From positions 1-64,000 of the forward strand of contig NZ_FUZV01000002.1 of NCBI RefSeq assembly GCF_900167565.1: a stretch of DNA of 64,000 nt, written 5' to 3'. The notes under the pieces were generated by a model. That model saw only the letters and a program-made list of their open reading frames with translations, did no database searches and had not been told where the DNA came from. Source of the DNA: Pseudoxanthomonas indica. GTDB lineage: Bacteria > Pseudomonadota > Gammaproteobacteria > Xanthomonadales > Xanthomonadaceae. Each line of letters opens with the position of its first letter. Position 1 is the stretch's first letter. A program made the translations under genes and the position numbers. Shown here piece by piece: positions 28,008 through 37,281 of the stretch.

Positions 28008-28256
28008 ATGCATAGCCTGATTCTGTTGTACGACGCCCAGCGCTTCGAACGCGAGCAAGCCGAACAGGCGCCGGATCTGCTCGAGCGCGACGGCCTGCAG
28101 TTCTCACGCCGCGCCGGTCCGCGCACGCCCTTGCGCACCGATCACGACTGGAACCCGGTGTCGGTGTATGCGCCGGACGATCTGAGCGAGGAAGAGTTCC
28201 AGGAGCTGTACGAACAGCATCGCGCCGGCGTCGAAGAACTGCACCTGCACTACTGA
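28008..28256 (+). CDS. Small protein of unknown function
   Basis: The 82-residue soluble product begins MHSLILLYDAQRFEREQAE and contains an acidic stretch (APDDLSEEEFQELYEQH). CGGGAG sits about 8 nt before the ATG, a good ribosome site. I do not recognise the family. It is 66 nt after the MBL gene and may be co-transcribed with it. Confidence 0.68.
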   Translation: MHSLILLYDAQRFEREQAEQAPDLLERDGLQFSRRAGPRTPLRTDHDWNPVSVYAPDDLSEEEFQELYEQHRAGVEELHLHY

Positions 28257-28269
28257 CGGACGGCGGTGC

Positions 28270-28638
28270 TCACTTCGGCTTGAGCTGGTGCAGCAGGATC
28301 GAGTTGCCTTCACTGTCCAGGCATACCGACATGCGGCACACCGGGGTGTCGATGACCTCGCACTTGAATACCACCTGGTGTCCTTTTAAGTGCGTGATCA
28401 GGGCGTCCAGGTCCTCCACCTCGAAGGCGATGGTGCCGCCGGCATTGTCGCTGGGCGCTTCGTTGGTGAAGTTGGTCAGGGCCAGACAGCCGCCGCCCGG
28501 CAGGTCGTACTCGATCCAGTACTGGTCGCCCTGGTTGCCCATCGAACCCGGCGTCAGGCCCAGGACCTGCTCATAAAAGGCGCGCGCTCGCGGCACCTCG
28601 CGGATCGGGTACATGGTGAAAGCCACCTTCCTGAGCAT
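28270..28638 (-). CDS. VOC-family (glyoxalase-like) protein
   Basis: The 122-residue protein has a glyoxalase/VOC fold: RKVAFTMYPIREVPRARAFYEQVLGL at its start and CLDSEGNSILLHQL at its end. A start at the ATG at 28636-28638 matches the family; the longer open frame to 29298 is spurious. It ends 13 nt from a convergent gene. The substrate is unknown. Confidence 0.88.
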   Translation of the reverse strand: MLRKVAFTMYPIREVPRARAFYEQVLGLTPGSMGNQGDQYWIEYDLPGGGCLALTNFTNEAPSDNAGGTIAFEVEDLDALITHLKGHQVVFKCEVIDTPVCRMSVCLDSEGNSILLHQLKPK

Positions 28639-28851
28639 GGTCGTTTCCTTCCGCCGCGCGTAGTGCGCCGGCGCACGATAACGGACTGGGCCGGGTTCAT
28701 TCCGTTTGGCTATGACGTGCCGAATCAATTGCAGCGGTTTCCGACGAACGGTGGCGCCGACGACCGGCAAACAGGCGCGAAATGCGTTCTCCCTGCTGTT
28801 CCTGTCATGAATCGGGCGAAAACTGGGCGCCCGTGAGGAGGAGTAGAGCCA

Positions 28852-29244
28852 ATGGACGCCATCCAGATCGCCCCGGACGGGGTCAAGTGCGAAGCAATAG
28901 ACGTCGCGGCGGAGTTGCGGCGCTGGCAGAGCGATTACTTCATTCCCGGTGCAGCGGCCCCGGCCGCGTTTCCCCGCTTCGAGCCCACGTTCAAATTTGC
29001 CTACGATCTGTATCTGCAATGGCACCGCGAGCCGTTGGACAACCTGGCCGATCGGATCGAGTGCGCCTACGAACGGCAACTGCCGCCCTCGCAGCGTCTG
29101 GATCGCGACACCGTGCAGGCGATCGTGGCGGCGGTATGGGAGCGCATGGGCGGGCAGTTGCACGTACGGCGCCTGCCGACCACGTTGAGCCTGCATCGCG
29201 AGCCGCCGAGCATGCCGCTGCGGCAACCCCCGCCGGCGGTATAG
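28852..29244 (+). CDS. Protein of unknown function
   Basis: The 130-residue soluble protein is preceded by GAGGAGGAG, the strongest ribosome site in this region, about 8 nt before the ATG. It contains FKFAYDLYLQWHREPLDN and LDRDTVQAIVAAVWERMGG and ends in a Pro-rich tail. No family is recognised. The 213 nt upstream hold the divergent start of the VOC gene and no other gene. Confidence 0.68.
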   Translation: MDAIQIAPDGVKCEAIDVAAELRRWQSDYFIPGAAAPAAFPRFEPTFKFAYDLYLQWHREPLDNLADRIECAYERQLPPSQRLDRDTVQAIVAAVWERMGGQLHVRRLPTTLSLHREPPSMPLRQPPPAV

Positions 29245-29272
29245 CCGGCGAGGGCCATTGCGCGCAGATGCG

Positions 29273-29653
29273 TCAGTGGTGCAGCAGCGCGACGTCATCC
29301 TGCTGCGTGGCCAACCAGCGCCAGGCTTCGCGCACGATCACGCGTGCCACGGTCCAGTCCATGCTGGATGCGCCGCGCAATTCATCCCACTGCGCTTCCA
29401 GTTCGTCATCCGCACTCAGGCTCAAGCGACCCTGGTAGGCGTCATGCGTGGCCAGCGCCAGCGCATAGGCCGGGCATGCATCGTCCCAGGCCAGGTCCGG
29501 ATGCAGGCGCGCGCGCCGACGATGATCGGCCTGACTGAAAGCTTCGAACTCGTCGGGGATGTCCATCATGCCTTCGTAAGCCAGGCAGTCGCTCAGGCGT
29601 TGAGCGGTGCCGCGGACGGAGGGCGAGGTGCGAACGGGGCGAAGACGCTGCAT
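29273..29653 (-). CDS. Protein of unknown function
   Basis: From the ATG at 29651-29653 the product has 126 residues, acidic and rich in Asp/Ala/Trp (DLAWDDACPAYALALATHD, MDWTVARVIVREAWRWLA). It is probably cytoplasmic. I recognise no family. A longer start at 29740 is possible but adds sequence with no coding character. It is convergent with the gene ending at 29244. The 249 nt between its start and the next gene (29903) hold a TTAGCAT stretch but no feature I can confirm. Confidence 0.58.
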   Translation of the reverse strand: MQRLRPVRTSPSVRGTAQRLSDCLAYEGMMDIPDEFEAFSQADHRRRARLHPDLAWDDACPAYALALATHDAYQGRLSLSADDELEAQWDELRGASSMDWTVARVIVREAWRWLATQQDDVALLHH

Positions 29654-29902
29654 GGGCACTGCTCCGATGGGGGAGTGGCCGATGGTGGAAACCACGGCAT
29701 CAGCGGTGCGTGAAGGCATTTGCCTGGCGCGGTGAATCATTGCGACGAAAACTCCGGCCCGTCACTTCAATCCGGCCCGCAAGTGGCTCCTGCCGCGCTC
29801 GCGGCAGCGCCGTTGTGACGTTCGTATCTTTCAATCCGGGCATGGGTTAGCATCAGTCGGCCAGGCGGATGCATCACCGCCACCACGGCCTTCCAGGGGA
29901 AA

Positions 29903-31702
29903 ATGAACGACACGAGCGCCCGCTTTGCGTGGGGACGTTGGCAGCTGCCCCTTTTGGGGCTGGCCGTCCTGTTGATCGTCGTGCTGCCCTTTCTGCTGCT
30001 GCAGGAACTGTCCGAGAACAATCTGGAAGCGGCCGACGCCATCGCCCATACCCATCAGGTGGAAGCGGCGGTGGATCGGTTGGCGGTGGAAGTGCGTGAA
30101 GTGGAAACCTCGGCCATGTTGCTGACCCTGGCCGGCGAACTGCCGACGGCGCGTGCGCGGGTCATCGAAGGCCAGGCCGGAATCCCGGGCCACCTGCAAC
30201 GCCTGATCGATCTCACCCGCGACAATCCCAAGCAGCAGATCCTGATCGGCCAGTTGCGTGAGCTGATCCAGAGCCGCATGGATATCGTCAACGAACTGCT
30301 GCGCACCGACCCGGCGCAGGCCGGCGATGTGGTGCGGCCGATGGCCACGCGCTTCCCGATTCGCGGCGTGCTGCAGGAAATGCTGGCCAACGAGCGCGCC
30401 CTGCTGGCGGCGCGCGCGCGCGACTCGGCGCGGCAACGCGCACTGGCGATCTGGCTGGGCTGGGGCGCCATGGTCGTGCAGCTGGTGCTGCTGGCCACGG
30501 TCATCACCGCGCTGGGCAGGCAGGTCTCCCGTCGCCTGCAGGCCGAACAGAAATCGCGGCGCGCCAGTGAACGCGCGCTGGTGATGCTGCAGACCGTGCG
30601 CGAACCGATCGTGCTGTTCGACGCCGATCTGCACGTGCTGATGCACAACGCCGCCTTCGCCGAACTCTATGGCCTGGAAAGCGGGCAGGTGATCACCCGC
30701 CTGCAGGAAGTTGGCGAAGCCTGGTCCGATCCGGTGCTGGGCCAGCGGCTGGGCGATGTGCTCTCGCGCGGCCGCGAGCTGTGGGACTACGAACAGGTAC
30801 AGAGCACCGGCGACAACACGCAGCGCACCGTGCTGCTCAATGCCCGCCGCATGCCGCTGCCGGATCAGGACGATCACGTGGTGCTGATGACCATCAGCGA
30901 CATTTCCGTGCAGAAGGCCGTGCAGCGTCGGATTGCCGATCTGAACACCCAGTTGCAGGGCAAGGTGGAACAGGTCTCGGAAGTGAACCGCGAGCTGGAA
31001 GCCTTCAGCTATTCGGTCTCGCACGACCTGCGCGCGCCGCTGCGGCACGTGGCCGGTTTCTCCGACAAGCTGGGTCGCCACCTGGGTGATGCGGCCGACG
31101 ACAAGAGCCGCCACTACCTGGACGTGATTGGCAACTCCGCGCGGCGCATGTCGCAGCTGATCGATGATCTGCTGGTGTATTCGCGGCTGGGCCGCAGCGC
31201 GCTGCGCCTGCAGGCGGTGGACATGCAATCGCTGGTGGCCGAAACCCGGGCGATGCTGGATTCCAATGCGGCCGATGCCGGCTCGCCCCGCCCGGAATGG
31301 CGGATTGCGCCGCTGCCCATCCTGGTCGCCGACGAAAACATGATGCGCCAGGTCTGGCAGAACCTGCTGGGCAATGCGGTCAAATACAGCAGCCGTCGCG
31401 AGCGCCCGTTGATCGAGGTCGAGCATCACCTCACCGACGAGGGCGCCCACCATTTCAGCGTGCGCGACAACGGCGCCGGCTTCGACATGGAATACGCCAG
31501 CAAGCTGTTCGGCGTGTTCCAGCGCCTGCACAAGGCCACCGAGTTCCCCGGCACCGGCATCGGCCTGGCCAGCGTCCGGCGCGTACTATCACGCCATGGC
31601 GGACGCATCTGGGCCGAATCCGTACCCGACCAGGGCGCCACCTTCCACTTCGTCCTGCCCAACGCGCTTGAAGCGCCTGCCCCACGAGACCCGCATCCAT
31701 GA
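29903..31702 (+). CDS. Membrane sensor histidine kinase with periplasmic helical domain and PAS
   Basis: The 599-residue protein has TM1 (about 16-36), a helical periplasmic domain like CHASE3 or a four-helix bundle (about 40-180), TM2 (about 183-205), a PAS domain (about 225-345, VREPIVLFDADLHVLMHNAAF), a coiled-coil linker, and a HisKA domain with phospho-acceptor His374 in SYSVSHDLRAPLRH. The HATPase domain has N, G1 and G2 boxes (NLLGNAVKYSS, DNGAGFDM, GTGIGLASV). The kinase core is of the bacteriophytochrome type. AGGGG lies 4-5 nt upstream of ATG. The stop overlaps the next gene's start by 4 nt. Confidence 0.93.
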   Translation: MNDTSARFAWGRWQLPLLGLAVLLIVVLPFLLLQELSENNLEAADAIAHTHQVEAAVDRLAVEVREVETSAMLLTLAGELPTARARVIEGQAGIPGHLQRLIDLTRDNPKQQILIGQLRELIQSRMDIVNELLRTDPAQAGDVVRPMATRFPIRGVLQEMLANERALLAARARDSARQRALAIWLGWGAMVVQLVLLATVITALGRQVSRRLQAEQKSRRASERALVMLQTVREPIVLFDADLHVLMHNAAFAELYGLESGQVITRLQEVGEAWSDPVLGQRLGDVLSRGRELWDYEQVQSTGDNTQRTVLLNARRMPLPDQDDHVVLMTISDISVQKAVQRRIADLNTQLQGKVEQVSEVNRELEAFSYSVSHDLRAPLRHVAGFSDKLGRHLGDAADDKSRHYLDVIGNSARRMSQLIDDLLVYSRLGRSALRLQAVDMQSLVAETRAMLDSNAADAGSPRPEWRIAPLPILVADENMMRQVWQNLLGNAVKYSSRRERPLIEVEHHLTDEGAHHFSVRDNGAGFDMEYASKLFGVFQRLHKATEFPGTGIGLASVRRVLSRHGGRIWAESVPDQGATFHFVLPNALEAPAPRDPHP

Positions 31703-32139
31703 CCGAATACCGCACGATCCTGCTGGCCGAAGACAGCCACGCCGACGCCGAGATGGCGATCGACGCGCTGCGCGAAGCCAACCTCCTCAATCCCATCGTG
31801 CACGTGGAAGACGGCGTGGAAGCACTGGATTACCTGCTGCGGCGCGGCGTGTATGCGCAGCGGCCCGAAGGTCTGCCGGCGGTGCTGCTGCTGGACATCA
31901 AGATGCCGCGCATGGACGGGCTGGAAGTGCTCAATACGATTCGCACGCACGATTCGCTCAAGACCCTGCCGGTGGTGATCCTGTCGTCCTCGCGCGAGGA
32001 AAGCGACCTGGCGCGCAGCTGGGATCTGGGCGTTAACGCCTATGTGGTCAAGCCGGTCGACATCGACCAGTTTTTCCAGGCGGTGAAGACGCTCGGCACG
32101 TTCTGGGCGGTCATCAACGAAACGCCCGCCAAGGACTGA
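31699..32139 (+). CDS. Single-domain response regulator (Rcp1-type)
   Basis: The 146-residue protein is one receiver domain with Asp11/12 metal site, phospho-acceptor Asp66 in LLLDIKMPRMDG, and a Lys in VVKPVD. The insert YLLRRGVYAQRPEGLP is typical of Rcp1, the partner of cyanobacterial phytochrome kinases. It has no output domain and should pass phosphate between the flanking kinases or act on a protein target. It overlaps the kinase gene by 4 nt and is 2 nt from the next gene. Confidence 0.95.
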   Translation: MTEYRTILLAEDSHADAEMAIDALREANLLNPIVHVEDGVEALDYLLRRGVYAQRPEGLPAVLLLDIKMPRMDGLEVLNTIRTHDSLKTLPVVILSSSREESDLARSWDLGVNAYVVKPVDIDQFFQAVKTLGTFWAVINETPAKD

Positions 32140-32141
32140 CC

Positions 32142-33650
32142 ATGCCTCTGTCGGCAGCGCCCCTGGGACCGGTCCGCATCCTGCTGGTGGAAGATTCACC
32201 GGAAGATGCCGAGCTGATCAGCCTGCAGCTGGTGGATGCCGGCCTGGAGGCGGTGTTCGTGCGCGTGGACAGCGAAGGCGAGTTGCGCCAGGCGCTGGTC
32301 GGCGACGCCTTTGACCTGGTGCTGTCGGATCTGGATCTGCCCGGCTTTTCCGGGCACCAGGCGCTGACCCTGCTACGCCAGCATGATCCGGTGCTGCCCT
32401 TCATCTTCGTCTCCGGCACCATCGGCGAGGACACCGCGGTGATGGCCCTGCAGCAGGGCGCCAATGACTACGTGCTCAAGCACAACACCGTGCGGCTGCC
32501 GGCTGCGGCCGCCCGCGCGATCCGCGAGGCCCGCAACGAACGCGAACGCGAGCGCGCCGAGAACGAGCTGATGCGTTCGCAACGGCTCAACGCGCTGGCG
32601 ATGCTGGCGGCGGGCCTGAGCCATGATCTGCGCAACATCCTGCAGCCGATGCTGATCGTGCCGGACCTGCTGGAGACCTACAGCGACGATCCGAAGATCC
32701 TCAAGCTGGGCGCGCTGATCGCCGAGAGCGGCCGGCGCGGCCACGAGATGGCCGAGTCGATGCTCTCGTTCGTGCGCGGCTCGCGCAAGCAGAGCGAGAC
32801 GATCAAGCTGGCCGCGTTGTTCCAGGCCGTGCAGCTGTTGTTGCAGGGCAGCCTGCCGCGTTCGATCAAGCTCGACGTGGACATGCCTGCGGAAGACGTG
32901 ACGGTGCAAGGCAATTTCACCGAACTGCAGCAGTGCCTGATCAACCTGTGCCTCAATGGCATCCAGGCGATGGAAGGCCGCGAGGGCAAGCTCGCCCTGT
33001 CGGCGCAACGCCAGGGCGACAAGGTCGTGGTGCAGGTCAGCGACCAAGGCGTGGGCATGTCGGCGCAGATGCAGGCGCAACTGTTCACCCCGTTCTTCAC
33101 CACCAAGCGCAATGGCACCGGCCTGGGCCTGATGTCGTGCAAGCGGATTGTCGATGCCATGCACGGCCGCATCGAGGTGGACAGCGATGCCGAGCGCGGC
33201 ACCCGATTCACGCTGCATCTGCCGGTGCGTCCACCTACCGTGGACGAGCCGGCCAGCGAGACGTTCCTGGAAGGACGCGGCCAGCGCATCCTGCTGGTGG
33301 ATGGCGACACCACGCGGTTGTCGCTGCTGGCCACCGCCGTGGGCAGCCAGGGCTATGAACCGTGGGTGGCGTCGGATGGCGCGATGGCTCTGCGCCTGCT
33401 CGCTACCGATGGCCAGCCGGATCTGGTGATCGTCGACAGCGACATCCTGTTGCTGTCCGCGGTGAGCCTGCTGCTGGCACTGCGCGAGGCGGGCTTCCAG
33501 GGGCCGGTGGTGAGTCTGGAAGATCCGCTGCACCCGCTTTCGCATCACGATCTGCCCAGCGGCACCATTTCGGCGGTGGTACACAAGCCGCTGCAGATGA
33601 CCGAGATCCTGCGCACGGTCGAGCGCACGCTGGCGCGCGCCGCGCATTGA
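32142..33650 (+). CDS. Hybrid protein: receiver, histidine kinase, second receiver
   Basis: The 502-residue soluble protein starts with a receiver domain (phospho-acceptor Asp63 in LSDLDLPGFSG), then a histidine kinase with His161 in AAGLSHDLRNILQ and an HATPase domain (NLCLNGIQAMEG, DQGVGMS, GTGLGLMSCKRI). The C-terminal 120 residues form a second receiver (LLVDGD, Asp432 in VIVDSDI, Lys in VVHKPLQ), so the acceptor is retained although the fold is divergent. It completes a tight three-gene operon and makes a multi-step phosphorelay likely. No DNA-binding output is encoded. Confidence 0.93.
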   Translation: MPLSAAPLGPVRILLVEDSPEDAELISLQLVDAGLEAVFVRVDSEGELRQALVGDAFDLVLSDLDLPGFSGHQALTLLRQHDPVLPFIFVSGTIGEDTAVMALQQGANDYVLKHNTVRLPAAAARAIREARNERERERAENELMRSQRLNALAMLAAGLSHDLRNILQPMLIVPDLLETYSDDPKILKLGALIAESGRRGHEMAESMLSFVRGSRKQSETIKLAALFQAVQLLLQGSLPRSIKLDVDMPAEDVTVQGNFTELQQCLINLCLNGIQAMEGREGKLALSAQRQGDKVVVQVSDQGVGMSAQMQAQLFTPFFTTKRNGTGLGLMSCKRIVDAMHGRIEVDSDAERGTRFTLHLPVRPPTVDEPASETFLEGRGQRILLVDGDTTRLSLLATAVGSQGYEPWVASDGAMALRLLATDGQPDLVIVDSDILLLSAVSLLLALREAGFQGPVVSLEDPLHPLSHHDLPSGTISAVVHKPLQMTEILRTVERTLARAAH

Positions 33651-33673
33651 GCGCGGCGCACCCCGGGCCGCGC
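33651..33673. terminator. GC-rich hairpin between convergent genes
   Basis: GCGCGGC (33651-33657) pairs with GCCGCGC (33667-33673) around a 9-nt loop, in the 25-nt gap between the phosphorelay operon and the convergent GH92 gene. No T-run follows, so its role as terminator is tentative. Confidence 0.4.
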
Positions 33674-33675
33674 GA

Positions 33676-36015
33676 TCAGCGGCTCATCGAGTACGGCCGT
33701 TCGGCCACGCCCCATTGCTTGTTCGGTTCGGCCTGCATGTGGAAGCGCAGTTCGCCGCCGGCCAGGATTTCCTCGTGGCCCAGGAACGCACGCTCCAGCG
33801 GCTTGCCGTTGAGGGTGGCGCTGCCGATGTACGGATGCGCGTCATCCAGGCCCTCGGCGATCACGCTGAACTGTTTGCCATTGGGCAGGTTGAGTTGCGC
33901 GCGCGGCAGGAACGGCCGGCCGATGATGTACTGGTTGCTGCCCGGCGTGACCGGATAGAAGCCCAGCGCGGTGAACACATACCAGGCCGACATCTGGCCC
34001 AGATCGTCATTGCCGGCCAGGCCATCGGGGCGTGCCGCATATTGGCTGCGCATGATCGCGCCCAGCCGCGCCTGGCTGCGCCAGGGCTGGCCGGCGTAGG
34101 CGTACAGATAGGCGACGTGGTGGCTGGGCTCGTTGCCGTGTGCGTACCAGCCAATCAGGCCGGTGATGTCTTCCATGTGCTCGAAGATCTTCGGATCCAC
34201 CTTGGCGTCGAACACCTGGTCCAGCCGCGCCAGCAGCGCGTCTTCGCCGCCATGCGCACGCGCCAGCCCGGCCACGTCCTGCGGCACGTACCAGGAGTAC
34301 TGCCAGGCATTGCCTTCGGTGTAGTCGCTGCCGTAGCCGCTGACCGTGGGATCGAAGGGCTCGCGGAAGGCGCCATCGCGCTTGCGTGCGCGCATGAAGC
34401 CGGTCTTGGCGTCGAAGGCGTGCTGCCAGTTGCCGGCGCGGCGCTGGAACTCCGCGGCCACGTCCTGCCGGCCCAGCGCCTGCGCCATGCGCGCGATGGT
34501 CCAGTCATCAAAGGCGTACTCCAGCGTCTTGGAGGCCGCCTCGCCTTCTTCATCGATCGGCACGTAACCCAGCTCGCGGTATTGCGCGATGCCGTCATAA
34601 GGGCCGTGTTTGGCCGTGGCCACCATGGCGTCCAGCGCCTGCTGCGCATCGAAACCACGGATGCCCTTCATGTAGGCGTCGGCGATCACCGGTACTGCGT
34701 GGTAGCCGACCATGCACCAGGTTTCCTGCCCGTGGAAGGCCCAGATCGGCAGCATGCCGTACGGGCTCTGCCGCTGCGAGGCCAGCAGCGAGTTGATGAA
34801 GTCGCTGTTGCGCTGCTCCGGCTGCACCAGGGTCAGCAGCGGATGCAGCGCGCGGTAGGTGTCCCACAGCGAGAACGTGGAGTAATGGGTGAAGCCCTTG
34901 GCCTGGTGCACGGCGTTGTCCGGCCCGCGGTAGCGGCCGTCGTGATCCATGAACAGCGTGGGGCCCAGCATGGTGTGGTAGAGCGCGGTGTAGAAACTGC
35001 GCTGTTGCTCGGCGCTGCCCTGCGCATCAATCGCGCCCAGCGCCTGTTGCCACTGCGACCGGGCGGCGGCGCGTGCGCCGTCGAAATCCCACGCAGGCGC
35101 CTCGGCTTCGAGATTGGCGATGGCGTTGTCTTCGCTCACCGGCGAAATTGCCACCTTCACCAGCAGCTCCTGGCCGGCCGCATCGGCAAAATCGAACGCC
35201 GCGACAATCTGGCGTCCTTCAATCTGCGCGCGCTGGCGCGGATCCTTCTCGCCCGGCGGCGGGAAGCCTTTGTAGACGACGTCCTGTTCGGTGTCGTGCA
35301 GTTGCTGGCCGCCGCTGCGGCGCGAGAAGCGCATGGCGAAGTACAGCTGCCGGCCCGGCGCCCAGCCGCGGGTTTCGCGGAAACCGGTGACGGTGCCGTC
35401 GCTGCGCACGCGCAGGCGCGACCACTGCACCTTGCCCGGGTAGTCGTACATGCTGGTGCGCAGATCGATCAGTACGTGCGCCGGCTTGCCTTTTGGAAAG
35501 TGGTAGCGGTGCCAGCCGACGCGCGCACTGGCGGTCAGTTCGGCGCGTACGTCGTAGTCCTGCAGCGTCACTGCGTAATAGCCGGGCTGGGCCTGCTCGC
35601 TGGCGTGGCTGAAACGCGAGGTGTAGCCGCTTCCCGGCTTCGTCGCGTCGCCGCGCTCCAGTTTGACCTCGCCGCTGATCGGCATCAGCAGCACGTCGCC
35701 CAGATCCGAATGACCGGTGCCGGAGAAATGCGTGTGCGAGAAGCCGACGATGGTCTGGTCACCATGGCGGTAGCCGGCGGCCCAGCCATAGGCTTCCTTG
35801 CGCGGCTTGATCTGCGTGTCGGGGCTCAGTTGCACCATGCCGAAGGGAACGGTGGCGCCGGGATAGGTATGGCCCTCGCCACCGGTGCCGATGAAGGGAT
35901 CCACGGCGGCCCATGCGCGTTCGCCGACGGCTTTGTCATGGGCGGTCGCGGCAATCGCCGGCGCGGCCAGCAGGCAGGCGAACAGGGAAAGGGGTCGCAA
36001 CCAGGGTGTGCGCAT
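33676..36015 (-). CDS. Secreted GH92 alpha-mannosidase family protein
   Basis: The 779-residue protein has a signal peptide ending at AIAATA and the GH92 pattern: VDPFIGTGGEGHTYPGATVP at the N-terminus, GFSHTHFSGTGHSD, a central LWDTYRALHPL, and GNDDLGQMSAWYVFTALGFYPV. GH92 enzymes are calcium-dependent exo-alpha-mannosidases that trim mannose from glycoproteins or mannans. No transporter or further glycan gene adjoins it. The ATG at 36013-36015 follows a weak ribosome site. Confidence 0.95.
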   Translation of the reverse strand: MRTPWLRPLSLFACLLAAPAIAATAHDKAVGERAWAAVDPFIGTGGEGHTYPGATVPFGMVQLSPDTQIKPRKEAYGWAAGYRHGDQTIVGFSHTHFSGTGHSDLGDVLLMPISGEVKLERGDATKPGSGYTSRFSHASEQAQPGYYAVTLQDYDVRAELTASARVGWHRYHFPKGKPAHVLIDLRTSMYDYPGKVQWSRLRVRSDGTVTGFRETRGWAPGRQLYFAMRFSRRSGGQQLHDTEQDVVYKGFPPPGEKDPRQRAQIEGRQIVAAFDFADAAGQELLVKVAISPVSEDNAIANLEAEAPAWDFDGARAAARSQWQQALGAIDAQGSAEQQRSFYTALYHTMLGPTLFMDHDGRYRGPDNAVHQAKGFTHYSTFSLWDTYRALHPLLTLVQPEQRNSDFINSLLASQRQSPYGMLPIWAFHGQETWCMVGYHAVPVIADAYMKGIRGFDAQQALDAMVATAKHGPYDGIAQYRELGYVPIDEEGEAASKTLEYAFDDWTIARMAQALGRQDVAAEFQRRAGNWQHAFDAKTGFMRARKRDGAFREPFDPTVSGYGSDYTEGNAWQYSWYVPQDVAGLARAHGGEDALLARLDQVFDAKVDPKIFEHMEDITGLIGWYAHGNEPSHHVAYLYAYAGQPWRSQARLGAIMRSQYAARPDGLAGNDDLGQMSAWYVFTALGFYPVTPGSNQYIIGRPFLPRAQLNLPNGKQFSVIAEGLDDAHPYIGSATLNGKPLERAFLGHEEILAGGELRFHMQAEPNKQWGVAERPYSMSR

Positions 36016-36103
36016 GCGTGCTCTTCAGTCCAGGCGAAGGCGCGACCCTAGCACGCGCCGACACTGCGGCCGAGTTACGCGGTCACGCTCCCGCACTTGT
36101 GCG

Positions 36104-37159
36104 TCACGCGGTGCCTTCGCGCTTGAGCAGTTCGCGCTTGCGCTCCACGCCCCAGCGATAACCGGACAGGCCACCATCACTGCGCACGACCCGATGACAG
36201 GGAATGGCGATCGCCAGCGGATTGGCCGCGCAGGCCTGCGCCACCGCGCGCACCGCGCGCGGCATGCCGATCTGCCGGGCAATCTGCGCGTAGCTCGCGG
36301 TCTGGCCGGCGGGGATGTGCCGCAAGGCCTGCCAGACGCGTTCCTGGAACGCGGTGCCGCGCACATCCAGTGGCAGTTCCAGGCCCACTGCCGGCGCTTC
36401 GACCAGGCCCACCACGCGCGCGACCAGTTGTTCAAACGCGTCGTCGCCGCCGATCAGGCGTGCGCGCGGAAACTGATCCTGCAGATCGCGCAGCAGGGCA
36501 TCGGGATCATCGCCCAGCAGGATCGCGCACACCCCACGCGCACTGCGCGCCACCAGGATCGCGCCCAGCGAACACTGGCCCAGGGCGAAATGGATGTCGG
36601 CATTGAGCCCGCCGTCGCGGTAGTCGCTGGGGCGCATGCCCAGACGCTGGTTGGAGGTTTCGTAGAAGCGGCTGCTGGAACCGAAGCCCGCATCGACGAT
36701 GGCCGTGGTGATCGAGCCATCGCTGTCCAGCCCGCTGCGCAGGCGACGCGCGCGATGGGCATCGGCATAGGCCTTGGGCGTGAGCCCGGTCGTGGTCTTG
36801 AACAAGCGATGGAAGTGGTACGGGCTGAGCCCGATCTGCGCCGCCAGCGCCGTCAGGCTGGGCGGTTCCTCGGCTTCCAGCAGGCGACAGGCTTGGGCAA
36901 CCAGCGCGGCCTGCTGCGCGGCGACGCTGCTGCGGTCGGCATGGGCGCGACGGCTCGGCCGATAGCCTGCCGCCTCGGCGGCGTCAGGCGTGTCGAAGAA
37001 CTCGACATTCTCCCGTCGCGGCAGGCGCGCCAGGCTGCTCGGCCGCGCATACACGCCGGTGGTCTTCACTGCATAGACGAATTGCGCGTCCGCCTGCGGA
37101 TCCCGGGTCAGCAAGGCGGTCCAACGAAGGTCGTGCGCGGCGGTGGGCGAGGGCGACAT
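36104..37159 (-). CDS. ada: Ada-like regulator / O6-methylguanine-DNA methyltransferase lacking the sensor cysteines
   Basis: The 351-residue protein follows the Ada layout: N-terminal Ada zinc domain (about 10-75), AraC-type HTH (about 85-170), and a C-terminal methyltransferase with the active-site PCHR. In E. coli Ada the zinc ligands Cys38, Cys42, Cys69 and Cys72 include the methyl-phosphotriester acceptor; here the matching positions read YARPSS and YRPSRRA, so all four are replaced. Repair of O6-methylguanine should remain, but methyl-triggered activation cannot work in the known way. The ATG at 37157-37159 is chosen for its AGGAGA ribosome site and match to family N-termini. Confidence 0.93.
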   Translation of the reverse strand: MSPSPTAAHDLRWTALLTRDPQADAQFVYAVKTTGVYARPSSLARLPRRENVEFFDTPDAAEAAGYRPSRRAHADRSSVAAQQAALVAQACRLLEAEEPPSLTALAAQIGLSPYHFHRLFKTTTGLTPKAYADAHRARRLRSGLDSDGSITTAIVDAGFGSSSRFYETSNQRLGMRPSDYRDGGLNADIHFALGQCSLGAILVARSARGVCAILLGDDPDALLRDLQDQFPRARLIGGDDAFEQLVARVVGLVEAPAVGLELPLDVRGTAFQERVWQALRHIPAGQTASYAQIARQIGMPRAVRAVAQACAANPLAIAIPCHRVVRSDGGLSGYRWGVERKRELLKREGTA

Positions 37160-37281
37160 GGCCGGATCTCCTGGCGGGGGCATGGACGCATGCTGTTCCC
37201 CTCGCGTGGGTCGCGCACTCCGCGGCTTGCGGTCGAATTCCGGCATGGCGGCATTGTCCGCCATCGGCGGGCGCAACGCCG

